Shown: positions 1 to 6,682 of the stretch, one piece after another
Layout: each line of letters opens with the position of its first letter
Position numbering within the stretch: position 1 is the first letter of the stretch
Assembly: GCA_026770585.1 (NCBI GenBank)
Contig: MU647363.1
Location: 64,964-81,563, forward strand
Length of the DNA: 16,600 nt
Source of the DNA: Baffinella frigidus
Taxonomy: Eukaryota; Cryptophyceae; Cryptomonadales; Baffinellaceae
Reading direction: 5' to 3'
Position numbers and translations under genes: made by a program
Notes under the pieces: model-generated
What the model was told of the DNA's origin: nothing
Databases searched by the model: none
What the model saw: only the letters and a program-made list of their open reading frames with translations

Positions 1-44
1 GCCGCCGCGTCCCGCAGCTTCGCACTCACCGTGTCGTTCCGCAC
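1..44 (-). CDS. Exon (partial, runs off window) of the unknown minus-strand gene
   Basis: Read on the minus strand, a C-rich intron end (ACCCTGAAATCAG) is followed by an open phase-0 exon reading VRNDTVSAKLRDAA, which continues past position 1. It can follow directly in phase on the exon at 5037-4982, which ends in ...FFDRMDQ, giving one charged, probably helical stretch. A second copy of this exon start lies at 295-252 (VRSDTVSTKQQDAA), where it runs into foldback sequence and then a stop. I therefore take the copy at the window edge as the real exon and the other as a decoy. The protein family is not recognised. Further exons between 45 and 4981 cannot be excluded. Confidence 0.42.
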   Translation of the reverse strand, partial: MRNDTVSAKLRDAA

Positions 45-321
45 CTGATTTCAGGGTGTGGGGTTCAGGGATTCTAAAACCTTAGACACGCCACTCGAGA
101 ATGCCAGAGGGCCCTATTTAAAACCGAACACATACAGTCTTTACTTCACAAATGCTCAAATTTGTACCAGGATCTGATAAAAGTAACCTCGCGCCTGGTG
201 TATTTTTTACCGGGCACGAGGTTACTTTACCTTATCCTGGTACAAATATTCGCCGCCGCGTCCTGCTGCTTCGTGCTCACCGTGTCGCTCCGCACCTGAT
301 TTCAGGGTGTGGGGTTCAGGG
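45..321. mobile_element. Foldback element (family B) bracketed by a 70-bp direct repeat
   Basis: Positions 1-70 and 252-321 are direct repeats with five mismatches. Each contains a minus-strand exon start and its splice acceptor. Between them, from about 91, lies an element starting CCACTCGAGAATGCCAGAGG. Its second half is a hairpin: TTTGTACCAGGAT...AAGTAACCTCG at about 163-191, and the complementary CGAGGTTACTTTACCTTATCCTGGTACAAA at about 217-247 with small mismatches. A relative of the element is at 2678-2868. No protein-coding capacity is seen, so it is non-autonomous. Confidence 0.7.
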
Positions 322-337
322 CTTCAAGCTCTGGCGC

Positions 338-470
338 AGTCTTCTCGGTCTCACCCGTTCGGTGGGCGCGGGCTCTATCCCGCTCCAAAGTTGACGGATT
401 TGTACCGCGAACCCAGCGTGTCAACTTGAGAATAGTCGGTCAACCCGAGTGAGGCAGAGCTGGGGATTAT
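338..470. mobile_element. Dispersed repeat family G, copy 1
   Basis: The segment around 366-450 (CGGGCTCTATCCCGCTCCAAAGTTGACGG split over the repeat, then GTACCGCGAACCCAGC and AGAATAGTCGG) recurs at 4497-4580 in the same orientation and at 7398-7500 in reverse. The outer ends contain AGAGCTAG/CTAGCTCTGTCT-like sequence in the other copies. No open frame is shared between copies. Confidence 0.6.
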
Positions 471-741
471 GTGCGTCCGAACATGGCGGGTGTCAGTCTA
501 ATACCGAAAGCTAATCACCCTCAAATCGAGGAGTCTGAGAAGAAAATCCTTCGCCTGGAGTGGTTAACCACTGAGCTATCCTTGCAGATAAACTCCGTGA
601 CCAAAAGGGACATGGAGACACACCGGTCTCCGGGGAGTATATCTTCTCTCAGAGTCTAAGATGAGCACCGACGCCCACCAAATTCCGTATGCGGCACGTG
701 ATGGCACTGGAATCGAGAATCGAGGGCTTCCCCGACTTCGT
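471..741. other. Non-repetitive intronic stretch, no gene supported
   Basis: No convincing exon is seen. A 62-codon plus-strand frame (471-659) has no splice context that fits a neighbour. On the minus strand the segment around 586-560 contains GATAGCTCAGTGGTTAACC, which matches a tRNA A-box and also forms a 14-bp palindrome (AGTGGTTAACCACT). No T-arm or cloverleaf follows. Confidence 0.4.
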
Positions 742-952
742 CCACTCGAGGCTGGAAGTGAGGCTATTTTAAAACAGGGATTCTTTTACAAGTGAACCAA
801 AAAAACAGATGTGTAGTAATTTTCACACAAATACGTGCGTTTGGTCACGTATCTCAAGTTACAACTTGAGATATGTGACCAAACCTGCCCGTGACTGGTA
901 CTAAATTTAACAACCCCACATTTAAAATAGTCCCACTTCCAGCCTCGAGTGG
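742..952. mobile_element. Foldback MITE, family A, copy 1
   Basis: The terminal inverted repeats are CCACTCGAGGCTGGAAGTG at the left and CACTTCCAGCCTCGAGTGG at the right. A nearly perfect central palindrome at about 840-883 has arms TTTGGTCACGTATCTCAAGT and its complement. A second copy in the opposite internal orientation lies at 6404-6612, sharing GAAAATTACTACACA-type and AAAGAATCCCTGTTTT-type internal sequence. No coding capacity. Confidence 0.85.
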
Positions 953-1002
953 GTCGTAAGGCTCATGGACTTTTGGACCACGCATCTCCAGGCGTGAGAG
1001 GT

Positions 1003-1163
1003 AGAGCGCTGTGCAGAGAAGCTGGCCATCGAAAAATGGGAAAATGGGAAAATTGGAGCCATTTTGTCCACTTTTGAGAAATTCATGGCACTAAATTTCT
1101 CAATGGCTCCAATTTCTTGATTTTCCATTATTTCCCGTGGCCAACTTCTCTGCACAGCGCTCT
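1003..1163. mobile_element. Foldback MITE with AGAGCGCTGTGCAGAGAAG termini
   Basis: The left end AGAGCGCTGTGCAGAGAAG is complementary to the right end CTTCTCTGCACAGCGCTCT. Inside them the arms continue (TGGCCA near both ends, then AAATTGGAGCCA opposite TGGCTCCAATTT). The arms are about 60 bp with mismatches around a short AT-rich loop. Single copy in this window. Confidence 0.85.
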
Positions 1164-1516
1164 ATAAAGAAGAAGACGGACAAGCCTCCCCGACTGACCT
1201 TGTTCTCTGCTCCGAGAGCAATGCAATTTTTCGTCTGATCTATGTCGGAACTTGAGCAAAAATAAATCAGTTGGCAGTTGACGGTATGGTAGGATGAAAA
1301 TGATATTAATTATCCCTAACGTTTGACTTTCATCAACTGGTGCTTTTATCAATAATCAAAATGTTGAACCTGAAACCTTAAAAATAATCAATACTACCAC
1401 TGACCTTGTTCGCCTCAGTCCGTCTGGCCTGCGCGCGCTCAGCCTCGGTGTTGCTCGATTCCTGCCAGGGGACACCGCCGTTTACGGGGGGGGGGAACTC
1501 ATACGAGGAAGCCTCA
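1164..1516. other. Intronic sequence without recognisable gene
   Basis: The central part (about 1250-1400) is AT-rich and ordinary. CTGACCTTGTTC occurs at both flanks (about 1193 and 1400), which may be another short direct repeat. A GC-rich piece at 1405-1480 is open on the plus strand but has no matching exon context. It runs into the degenerate CCGTTTACGG repeat. Confidence 0.4.
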
Positions 1517-1620
1517 TTTTCTTTCATTTCATGGCAACGAAAATTACTGCACAGATTCTTTAATATTACTAGTAAAAACGAGTTGTGTGGTAATGTTCGT
1601 TGCAACGAAATGAAAGAAAA
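1517..1620. mobile_element. Foldback MITE, family C, copy 1
   Basis: The left arm TTTTCTTTCATTTCATGGCA is complementary to the right arm ending TGCAACGAAATGAAAGAAAA. The arms continue through GAAAATTACTGCACA. The copies at 6683-6817 and 6851-6990 share the arms and add outer ends TTATCCGGGGAAAC, which this copy lacks, so it is shorter or older. Confidence 0.85.
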
Positions 1621-1732
1621 ATAGCGTTACCCGGAAGGAAACGCCGCGGGGGAGGGAGCGCTGTTTATGGAGGGGACATATGGAGGGGACAGCTCCGTTT
1701 ACGGAGGGGGAATTGTACTTATGGAATGTACG

Positions 1733-1812
1733 TATGGAGGCCTAAGTGAATCTACGCCGACGTCCTCATAACCTTGCGTCCTTGGATGCCCTTAGAGCCT
1801 AGATACCCACAG
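1733..1812 (+). mobile_element. Repeat family D, copy 1 (ends in ACCCACAG)
   Basis: An 80-bp sequence starting TATGGAGGCCTAAGTGAATC and ending GATACCCACAG. It matches 2000-2080 and 16139-16219 along its whole length with few changes. All three copies diverge immediately after the terminal CAG. In this copy the end also forms a hairpin with what follows (GAGCCTAGATACC, then GGTATCTAGGCTC). No inverted termini are obvious. Confidence 0.8.
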
Positions 1813-1823
1813 GGTATCTAGGC

Positions 1824-1934
1824 TCCTTTAGGTCCTTTAGGTTTTAATTTCTCCCAACATAGCCCAACGACACGCCGTTCCGTAGAAGGGATCTGCAGAG
1901 AAAGCATTTTTGCTTTCGGGTCGCGTTTCGCTCT
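1824..1934 (+). mobile_element. Repeat family E, copy 1
   Basis: 111 bp starting CCTTTAGGTCCTTTAGG, matched by 11617-11726 at about 95% identity. Near the 3' end there is a compact hairpin AAAGCA-TTTT-TGCTTT followed by TCGCGTTTCGCTCT. The second copy sits in CFAP299 intron 4 between two copies of the exon 5 start. No coding frame is shared. It could be a small non-autonomous retroelement or an RNA-derived repeat. Confidence 0.75.
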
Positions 1935-1999
1935 CCAGTGCAGACGGAGGGGGGGTGCCATTTCTGGAGGAGGGGGTGCCATTTCTGGATGGATTGTAC

Positions 2000-2080
2000 T
2001 TATGGAGGCCTAAGTGAATGTACGCCGCTGTCCTCATAACCTTGCGTCCTGGGATGCCCTTAGAGCCTAAATACCCACAG
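2000..2080 (+). mobile_element. Repeat family D, copy 2
   Basis: Full-length match to the copies at 1733-1812 and 16139-16219. It ends in ACCCACAG before unrelated G-rich repeat sequence. Confidence 0.8.
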
Positions 2081-2176
2081 GGATGCCGTTTATGGACGGG
2101 AAAGCACCGGTTGAGGAAGGCAACACGCCGTTTGTGGAGGAGGGGGCGCCGGTCCACTCGGAATCGAAACCAACAT

Positions 2177-2255
2177 TAATAGGGTACCGTCCTGAAAACC
2201 GGGTTTTTCAAGCCTACGGTATTGCCTACGGTAGGCCGTAGGGCCCCTAGGACCT
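2177..2255. mobile_element. Repeat family F (TAATAGGGTA... CCTACGGTAGG)
   Basis: TAATAGGGTACCGTCCTGAA and the following CCGGG...CCTACGGTATTGCCTACGG match 3242-3318 with few changes. The CCTACGGTAGG core is self-complementary in part and is shared with the foldback units in CFAP299 introns 5 and 7. Confidence 0.6.
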
Positions 2256-2288
2256 CCGGCCTACTCGGTGGGCTACGAGCCATCCCCG

Positions 2289-2361
2289 CACATCCTGAAC
2301 CCTAGACCCTGAACCCTGAACCCTGAACCCTGAACCCTGAACCCTGAGCCCTGAACCCTGA
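2289..2361 (+). repeat. Telomere-like array, CCCTGAA variant
   Basis: About nine heptamers of CCCTGAA, with CCCTAGA and CCCTGAG variants. On the plus strand the C-rich strand reads left to right. It lies in an intron region of the minus-strand gene and is an internal array, not a chromosome end. Confidence 0.85.
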
Positions 2362-2444
2362 TGCCGACTGCTAACTGAACCGGATGGGGGACCGGGTCAG
2401 GGTCCATGCAACTGTGAAAGTTTGTGAGAGTTTATGGTGCACTC

Positions 2445-2571
2445 GGTGGGCTACGAGGGTTTCGGCGACCCCGGATTCCGGGGTGTTACGTGACCAATTT
2501 GCATTAAAAAATCCTTCAAGTTGATTGTCTTCAGGTAAGTTGACTTTTGATGAAAGGTTGGTAGTCCACCG
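2445..2571. mobile_element. Foldback MITE, family K, copy 1
   Basis: The ends GGTGGGCTACGAGG and GGTTGGTAGTCCACC are imperfect inverted repeats. The internal block TTACGTGACCAATTTGCA ... AACTTTTGATGAAAGG-type sequence recurs (in either strand) at 6176-6353 and 12952-13089. No coding capacity. Confidence 0.75.
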
Positions 2572-2677
2572 CGTGGCATGCAGAGGCAAGCACCGTTGAT
2601 GGAAGTGAACGCGGCGTGTGCGGAGGGGAAAGCACCGTCCACGGAGCAGAAAGCATGTTCAGCGGGGTGCGCACCGT
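2572..2677 (+). repeat. Degenerate GCACCGTxxACGGAGGGGAAA repeat
   Basis: Irregular units such as AAGCACCGTTGATGG, AAGCACCGTCCACGG and GCGCACCGTCCACTCG continue the degenerate minisatellite seen at 1640-2160. Confidence 0.45.
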
Positions 2678-2868
2678 CCACTCGAGAATGCCAGAGGGGC
2701 CTATTTACATGTGGGGTTGTAAATATTTGTACCAGGATAAGGTGAAGTAACCTCCTGACTGTGCAATTTGAGCAGAGTCACGTGACCATTCAACGAAAGT
2801 TACTACGCAAATGCCCACTTTTAAAAGCACATCGGTTTTAAATAGGTCCCTCTAGCATCCTCGCGTGG
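2678..2868. mobile_element. Foldback MITE, family B, copy 2 (both ends present)
   Basis: The left end CCACTCGAGAATGCCAGAGG and the right end CCTCTAGCATCCTCGCGTGG are imperfect inverted repeats, flanked inward by CCTATTTA and TTAAATAGG. Internal GTACCAGGATAAGG is shared with the copy at 91-250. It contains the palindromic GGTCACGTGACC-like core at 2777-2787. Confidence 0.8.
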
Positions 2869-2929
2869 GTTTTCAGAGCGGGGATGAAGATGTTTTCCGC
2901 CTAGAGGCTCCGTGCGGTCTTGAAGACGC

Positions 2930-3000
2930 TCAAACCCTAAACCCTAAACCATGAACCATATAAACCCTAAACCCTAAACCCTAAACCCTAAACCAAACCC
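2930..3000 (+). repeat. Telomere-like array, CCCTAAA variant
   Basis: Canonical CCCTAAA heptamers interrupted by CCATGAA/CCATATA variants. C-rich on the plus strand. Confidence 0.85.
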
Positions 3001-3241
3001 GCAGCCTCTGCGGTGGGATATAATGCGAAATCGGATCATAGTTGAGCGGTTAGGACCTGAAACCCTAGTTTTCCGCCTAGAGGCAACCTTTAACTCCTAG
3101 CCCTAGTGTTCTACCTAGAGGTAACTCCAAACCCCAAACCCTAGTTTTTTGCCTAGAGGTTGGGCGGTTGAGGACCTGGTTCGCATCCTTGATCTGTCGT
3201 TCCTGCCCCGGAACGCGCTTCTGCGAGCAGGCAGGCCGTTT
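3001..3241. repeat. Degenerate repeats with TTCCGCCTAGAGG motif
   Basis: The motif TTTTCCGCCTAGAGG recurs at about 2891, 3068 and 3143 (TTTTTTGCCTAGAGG), separated by CCCTAG/CCCCAAA telomere-like remnants. A second motif, GAACGCGCTTCTGCGAGCAG, occurs at about 3211 and again three times to 3575. No exon is supported. Confidence 0.45.
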
Positions 3242-3318
3242 TAATAGGGTAACGTCCTGAAAACCGGGTGGTTAGGCCTACGGTATTGCCTACGGTAGGT
3301 AGGCAACGGTAGGTAACG
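3242..3318. mobile_element. Repeat family F, copy 2
   Basis: Starts TAATAGGGTAACGTCCTGAA and matches 2177-2250, including the CCTACGGTATTGCCTACGG block. Ends in repeated CGGTAGGTA. Confidence 0.6.
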
Positions 3319-3339
3319 CGCTTCTGCGAGCAGACAGGG

Positions 3340-4090
3340 CGTTTGATGAGAATGTCAATGCAGGTAATGTCAATTACACTCTCCACGCGAGAGCAGAAAG
3401 ATGCTCTAGAGAGTCACCTACCCAGAGTCATATATCACCGAGTATACAACGTATACAAACGCGCTTCTGCTTGGCAGGGCGTTTCATGAGAATGTCGATG
3501 CAGGCAATGTCAATTAATGCGAATGTCAATCTGGATCTGTCGTTCCTGCCCCGGAACGCGCTTCTGCAGCGCTTCAGGCAGGGCGTTTCATGAGAATGTC
3601 ATCTATGAGAATGTCAATGCAGGTGATGTCAATGAAGGTAATGTCAATGAATGTGAATGTCAATGAAGGTAATACCAATTGATGTGAATGTCAATGAAGG
3701 TAATGTCAATTGATATGAATGGCAATCAAGGTAATGTCAATTGATGAGAATGTCAATGAAGGTAATGTCAATTAATGTGAATGTCAATGAAGGTAATGTC
3801 AATCAATGTGAATGTCAATGAAGGTAATGTCAATCAATGTGAATGTCAATGAAGGTAATGTCAATTAATGTGAATGTCGATCAAGGTAATGTCAATTAAT
3901 GTGAATGTCGATCAAGGTAATGTCAATTAATGTGAATGTCGATCAAGGTAATGTCAATTAATGTGCAGGTCAATGAAGGTAATGTCAATTAATGTGAATG
4001 GCAATCAAGGCAATCTTAATTAATGTGAATGTCAATCAAAGTAATGTCAATTAATGTGAATGGCAATGAAGGGAATGTCAATGAAGGTTC
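3340..4090 (+). repeat. Minisatellite (about 31-bp unit, AATGTCAATTAATGTGAATG...)
   Basis: From about 3590 to 4086 a unit of AATGTCAATT AATGTGAATG TCxATxAAGGT (31 bp) recurs about 15 times with point changes. The best-preserved units are near 3880-3960. From 3340 to 3600 a longer, earlier unit (ACGCGCTTCTGC...GGCGTTTCATGAGAATGTC) leads into it. There are no spacers of unique sequence, so it is not CRISPR. Confidence 0.85.
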
Positions 4091-4264
4091 ACACATGATG
4101 AAATAGACAATAATGAAGTTTTCACACAAAACCACGAAATCGTGGGTGTTACAGAGCGGAATCCAGCGCAACCTTCACGCTACTAGGCTGAGGTGCTCGG
4201 TGGATGGTTGGAAAGTGGATCTTGAGAGTTGAACGTCAAGTGTGGAAAATGCAGGCGTGCAGTC

Positions 4265-4433
4265 CCACGCGACGATAACCTGTGTATCAAATCGATCCGT
4301 CGTTGAACAGTCTTTCTATTATTTCTGCACTACTAGAAGTATTTTTGGCTGGAACCCAGCCGAAGTTGACGGATTCGTGGGTGAGTTGACTTTTGGAACA
4401 GGTCGATTTGATACACAGGGCATCGTCGCGTGG
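4265..4433. mobile_element. Foldback MITE with CCACGCGACGATx termini
   Basis: The left end CCACGCGACGATAACCTGTG TATCAAATCGA is complementary to the right end, TCGATTTGATACACAGGGCA then TCGTCGCGTGG. The arms are about 30 bp with two mismatches. The interior contains a short inverted stretch (AAGTTGAC / GAGTTGACTTTT). Confidence 0.85.
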
Positions 4434-4465
4434 TCACCCGGCGCGCGCGGAGGCTCGTAACCTCT

Positions 4466-4594
4466 AGCTCTGTCTCAGTTTATTTGGGCTCATCAATTTA
4501 GGGAGCCCGGGCTCTTTCCCGCTTCAAAGTTGGACGGGTTTGTACCGCACACCCAGCATGTCAACGCGAGAATAGTCGGGCAACCGATGTCTCC
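4466..4594. mobile_element. Dispersed repeat family G, copy 2
   Basis: CTAGCTCTGTCTCAGTTTAT leads into GGGCTCTTTCCCGCTTCAAA and AGAATAGTCGGGCAACC, matching 366-450 and the reverse strand of 7398-7536. Confidence 0.65.
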
Positions 4595-4603
4595 CTAGCA
4601 ACA

Positions 4604-4754
4604 CTTATCTCAGAAAACGAGTTCTAAAACTCGTTTTCTTAAGTCAATTCCCCTACAAATTTGTCAACTTATGCGGAGAGTAAAGAATAAGTTGACGAAT
4701 TTGTAGGGGAATTGACTTAAGCAAATGAGTTTTAGAACTCGTTTTTTGAGATAA
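4604..4754. mobile_element. Long near-perfect palindromic foldback (family H)
   Basis: The arms run TTATCTCAGAAAACGAGTTC ... AAGTCAATTCCCCTACAAAT TTGTCAACTTAT and the complement back to ...TTTTTTGAGATAA, about 70 bp each with few mismatches, around a loop near 4674-4686. The left arm has a nested small palindrome (ACGAGTTCTAAAACTCGTTTT). A transcript here would form a long hairpin. Confidence 0.85.
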
Positions 4755-4981
4755 ACACGGGTGTACGATTAAAACGGCTCCAAGAACGCACAAACCGATG
4801 CAAGAACGCACATGGAATACCCTACCCAAGAGCCTGGCGTGGTACCTCACTCTGACAAGCTGCAGGCACCATGCGGGGGTGTGTCTCTCGCATCTTGCAT
4901 TACTTGCTCAACACCCTACGCGCACCTTGCCCAGGTGAGCCAGAGCTAGTATGCCAGGCAACGGTACGTGGGGCTCGTAAC
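4755..4981. other. Intron 5' part of the minus-strand gene, no exon supported
   Basis: On the minus strand this follows the donor GTTACG of the exon ending at 4982. CAAGAACGCACA occurs twice (about 4782 and 4801). No conserved exon is seen. Short open frames on either strand lack splice context. Confidence 0.35.
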
Positions 4982-5037
4982 CTGGTCCATCCGATCGAAG
5001 AAACGGTCGTCCTGGCGGCGCTCCCACGCCGTCGTCC
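4982..5037 (-). CDS. Exon of the unknown minus-strand gene (GTTAWERRQDDRFFDRMDQ)
   Basis: On the minus strand, an array of CCCGAAA repeats ends in CCCCAG. It is followed by 56 bases reading (G)TTAWERRQDDRFFDRMDQ and a donor GTTACG. The first two bases complete the Gly codon left open by the exon at 5524-5467, so the two exons join in phase, and this one ends in phase 0. The composition (W, R, D, F, Q) is protein-like and unlike the surrounding repeats. The family is not recognised. A helical, charged segment is likely. Confidence 0.55.
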
Positions 5038-5180
5038 CTGGGGTTTCGGGTTTCGGGTTTCGGGTTTCGGGTTTCGGGTTCTGGGTTTCGGGTTTCGGGT
5101 TTCGGGTTCTGGGTTAAAGGGTTTCGGGTTTCGGGTTTCGGGTTTCGGGTTTCGGGTTTCGGGTTTCGGGTTTCGAGTTC
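5038..5180 (-). repeat. Telomere-like array, CCCGAAA variant (TTTCGGG on plus)
   Basis: Nearly perfect TTTCGGG heptamers on the plus strand, with a few TTCTGGG units. The C-rich strand is the sense strand of the minus-strand gene. The array abuts the acceptor of the exon at 5037. A long plus-strand open frame across 4871-5509 is an artefact of the 7-bp unit having no stop. Confidence 0.9.
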
Positions 5181-5253
5181 AGGGTTTAAGATGCAGGGTT
5201 CAGGGTTTAGGATGCAGGTGGCAGCGGTGGTTTCGATCCGTCTTCAACGCACG

Positions 5254-5284
<31 letters not shown>

Positions 5285-5359
5285 AATGGGTGGTTAGGGG
5301 AACTGTGTGGTTGGGGTCTCGGGTCTCGGGTTCAGGGTTCAGGATGCAGGGCGAATGGG
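5181..5359. repeat. CAGGGTT-type telomere remnants and a CT microsatellite
   Basis: Contains (CT)n at about 5261-5283. Its flank (TGGTTTCGATCCGT...AACGCACGTTTCC) recurs in inverse orientation around 6010-6045 beside the GA tract, so the CT/GA tract and its flank form a repeated unit. The rest is TTCAGGG/TCTCGGG telomere-like remnants. Confidence 0.6.
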
Positions 5360-5456
5360 CAGTGCGCACCTTGTTTCGGCTCAAGGGCCTCATTTAGGAC
5401 CTGTATCGAGAGAAATAAAGAAGAAGAAGAAGAAGAAGAAGAAGAAGAAGAAGAAA
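5360..5456 (-). repeat. GAA tract bracketed by a 21-bp perfect copy of an exon-intron junction
   Basis: Positions 5360-5380 and 5457-5477 are identical over 21 bp. The second is the real 3' end of the exon at 5524-5467 plus its donor. The first copy is read as ...CCGAAACAAGGTGCG on the minus strand. Between them is a (GAA)n tract (about 5415-5455) and 35 bp of other sequence. This is an insertion that duplicated the 5' splice site. Confidence 0.7.
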
Positions 5457-5466
5457 CAGTGCGCAC

Positions 5467-5524
5467 CTTGTTTCGGCGTGAGCAGCGCCCCCTTGCGCAG
5501 CCCGTCTAGGAGCTTCTTCGTGTC
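5467..5524 (-). CDS. Exon of the unknown minus-strand gene (DTKKLLDGLRKGALLTPKQ)
   Basis: On the minus strand the acceptor TCTCTCGCGCCGCAG is followed by 58 bases in phase 0 reading DTKKLLDGLRKGALLTPKQ plus one base, then the donor GTGCGC. That base joins with GG of the exon at 5037 to make Gly. The amphipathic KLLDGLRKGALL pattern is protein-like. The start of the exon is copied at 5870-5834 and its end at 5380-5360. Both decoys are truncated, which marks this copy as the functional one. No family is recognised. Confidence 0.55.
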
Positions 5525-5547
5525 CTGCGGCGCGAGAGAGGAGAGAG

Positions 5548-5650
5548 ATTGATAATTTAGCGCCACACAACCAGCGTCAGCGCCGCACATGCTCGACGCA
5601 TTGTGCCACTACTGTACCCCGTGTCGGCCGCTCATACGAGCATTTTCTGC
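5548..5650. mobile_element. Dispersed repeat family I, copy 1
   Basis: About 100 bp (GATTGATAAT, CAACCAGCGTCAGCGCCGCA, then CATGCTCGACGCATTGTGCC to ACGAGCATT) nearly identical to 14822-14923 in CFAP299 intron 7. No inverted ends and no coding frame. Confidence 0.8.
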
Positions 5651-5687
5651 GAGAGGGGTCGTTGATTGGTGAAGCAATTCGCGCACG

Positions 5688-5834
5688 ACCAGCCCTCACA
5701 TTGGGAGCAAATCCTCCTTATCGAGACCCCTGATTCGTACCACACGTTGCCGGATTCCGGCGACCTCCAGCACAAATCAAGGGGATTGAAAAAAACGCGA
5801 TTTGCTCCCACTTTTAGGGCTGGTGGGAGGAGAC
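5688..5834. mobile_element. Foldback MITE with CCAGCCCT...GGGAGCAAATC termini
   Basis: The left end CCAGCCCTCACATTGGGAGC AAATC is complementary, with mismatches, to the right end GATTTGCTCCCACTTTTAGG GCTGG. It lies next to the truncated exon copy at 5834-5888. Confidence 0.75.
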
Positions 5835-5888
5835 CCCCTTGTGCAGCCTGTCTCGGAGTGCCTTAGTGTCCTGCGGCGCGAGAGAGGA
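5834..5888 (-). pseudogene. Truncated decoy copy of the exon at 5467-5524, with acceptor
   Basis: On the minus strand CCTCTCTCGCGCCGCAG is identical to the acceptor region of the real exon. It is followed by 37 bases encoding DTKALRDRLHKG, which diverge from the real exon at several positions and run into a foldback element. The exon end and donor are missing. Confidence 0.65.
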
Positions 5889-5929
5889 AAACGTGCGTTT
5901 ATTACGGATCGAGAGAGAGAGAGAGAGAT

Positions 5930-5978
<49 letters not shown>

Positions 5979-6030
5979 CGTGCGTACGGATCGAGAGAGA
6001 GAGAGGAACACGTGCGTTTATTACGGATCG
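5889..6030 (+). repeat. GA microsatellite with repeated CGTGCGTTTATTACGGATCG flanks
   Basis: A GA tract from about 5911 to 5999, with an internal GATAGAAAGATAGA block, is split and flanked by three copies of CACGTGCGTxxATTACGGATCG-like sequence (about 5890, 5976, 6008). Confidence 0.85.
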
Positions 6031-6046
6031 AAACCAACGTGGCCAC

Positions 6047-6129
6047 CTTGCATTCCCTCCCGTCAAGGCCTTGTACAACTGGGAGATGTTTTGTAAAGCG
6101 ACTGGGAGATGTTTTTGTAAAGCAACTCG
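6047..6129 (-). CDS. Tentative exon of the minus-strand gene (...QNISQLYKALTGGNA)
   Basis: On the minus strand an acceptor (CTTCTCAG at 6130-6137) is followed by an open frame ending ...ISQLYKALTGGNA and the donor AAG|GTGGCC. The 5' part contains a tandem repeat of CTTTACAAAACATCTCCCAG, so the acceptor could also be at 6102 or 6079. In the protein-like frame the exon ends with two spare bases, which does not fit the phase-0 exon at 5524, so an unseen exon or a different frame is required. Low confidence. Confidence 0.25.
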
Positions 6130-6175
6130 CTGAGAAGAGCAGCCAGTTATCACTGGTGGCGGCAAAGGACTCTGC

Positions 6176-6353
6176 ATAGTGAACTACGAGCCTTTCATCA
6201 AAAGTTAACTTCAGGTAAGTTGACTTTGATGAAAGGAGCCTTTCATCAAAAGTCAACTTACCTGAAGATAAGTAACTTCAAGGAGTTTTCTAATGCAAAT
6301 TGGTCACGTAACACCCCGGAATCCGGGGTGAACGAAACCCTCGTGGTACACCG
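6176..6353. mobile_element. Foldback MITE, family K, copy 2
   Basis: Starts TAGTGAACTACGAGCCTTTC and ends AACGAAACCCTCGTGGTACAC, imperfect inverted ends. The block CCTTTCATCAAAAGTCAACT is present in direct and inverted form near 6190-6260. TTGGTCACGTAACACC at about 6299 matches the other K copies. Confidence 0.75.
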
Positions 6354-6403
6354 AATGGCTGCATGGTCTAACAGGACTCTGCATGGTCTGTTTGCAGCGT
6401 GTG

Positions 6404-6612
6404 CCACTCGAGGCTGGAAGAGGGGGTATTTTAAATGTGGGGTTGTTAAATCTAGTACCAGTCACGGGTATGCTTGGTCACGTAGCTCAAGTTATAACTT
6501 GAGCTACGTGACCAAATGCCACTATTTGTATGAAAATTACTACACATTTTTTCCCTCTTCATCTGTAAAAGAATCCCTGTTTTGAAATAGTCACACTTCC
6601 AGCCTCGAGTGG
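6404..6612. mobile_element. Foldback MITE, family A, copy 2
   Basis: The ends CCACTCGAGGCTGGAAG and CTTCCAGCCTCGAGTGG, and the central palindrome (TTGGTCACGTAGCTCAAGTT ATAACTTGAGCTACGTGACC), match the copy at 742-952, with the inner halves in reverse order. Confidence 0.85.
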
Positions 6613-6682
6613 TTGTTCCGGAGTTCCTTTCTAGACTTATTCGACGGCCAGCCCAGGTGGGACTCAGGCCGAGCAAGGAATC
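6613..6682. other. Spacer containing a direct repeat shared with 6827-6850
   Basis: GGTGGGACTCAGGCCGAGCA AGGAATC (about 6657-6682) recurs just before the second family C copy as GGTGGGATTCAGGCC...AGGAATC (about 6826-6850). Confidence 0.55.

Larger units (their letters stand above)
1640..2160. repeat. Degenerate dispersed minisatellite (CCGTTTATGGAGGGG-like), with family D and E copies embedded
   Basis: Short units related to GCCGTTTATGGAGGGGAAA recur irregularly at about 1660-1715, 1938-1990, 2083-2145 and again at 2585-2675. Two copies of family D and one of family E are embedded. Open frames here, for instance 2157-1837 on the minus strand, are explained by the repeats. Confidence 0.55.

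Noticed and set aside
540-600. Possible tRNA gene on the minus strand (A-box-like TAGCTCAGTGG)
   Set aside because: No acceptor stem, anticodon arm or TTCGA T-arm in the right place. The motif is part of a 14-bp palindrome.
2289-2361. A true chromosome end
   Set aside because: The telomere-like arrays are short, internal, of mixed variants and occur in both orientations relative to the genes. Sequence continues on both sides.
3585-4086. CRISPR-like array
   Set aside because: The units are directly adjacent with no unique spacers, and the context is eukaryotic introns, so it is a minisatellite.
4871-5509. 212-codon open frame on the plus strand
   Set aside because: It is produced by stop-free TTTCGGG, CT and GAA repeats. 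There is no protein-like composition outside the repeats.
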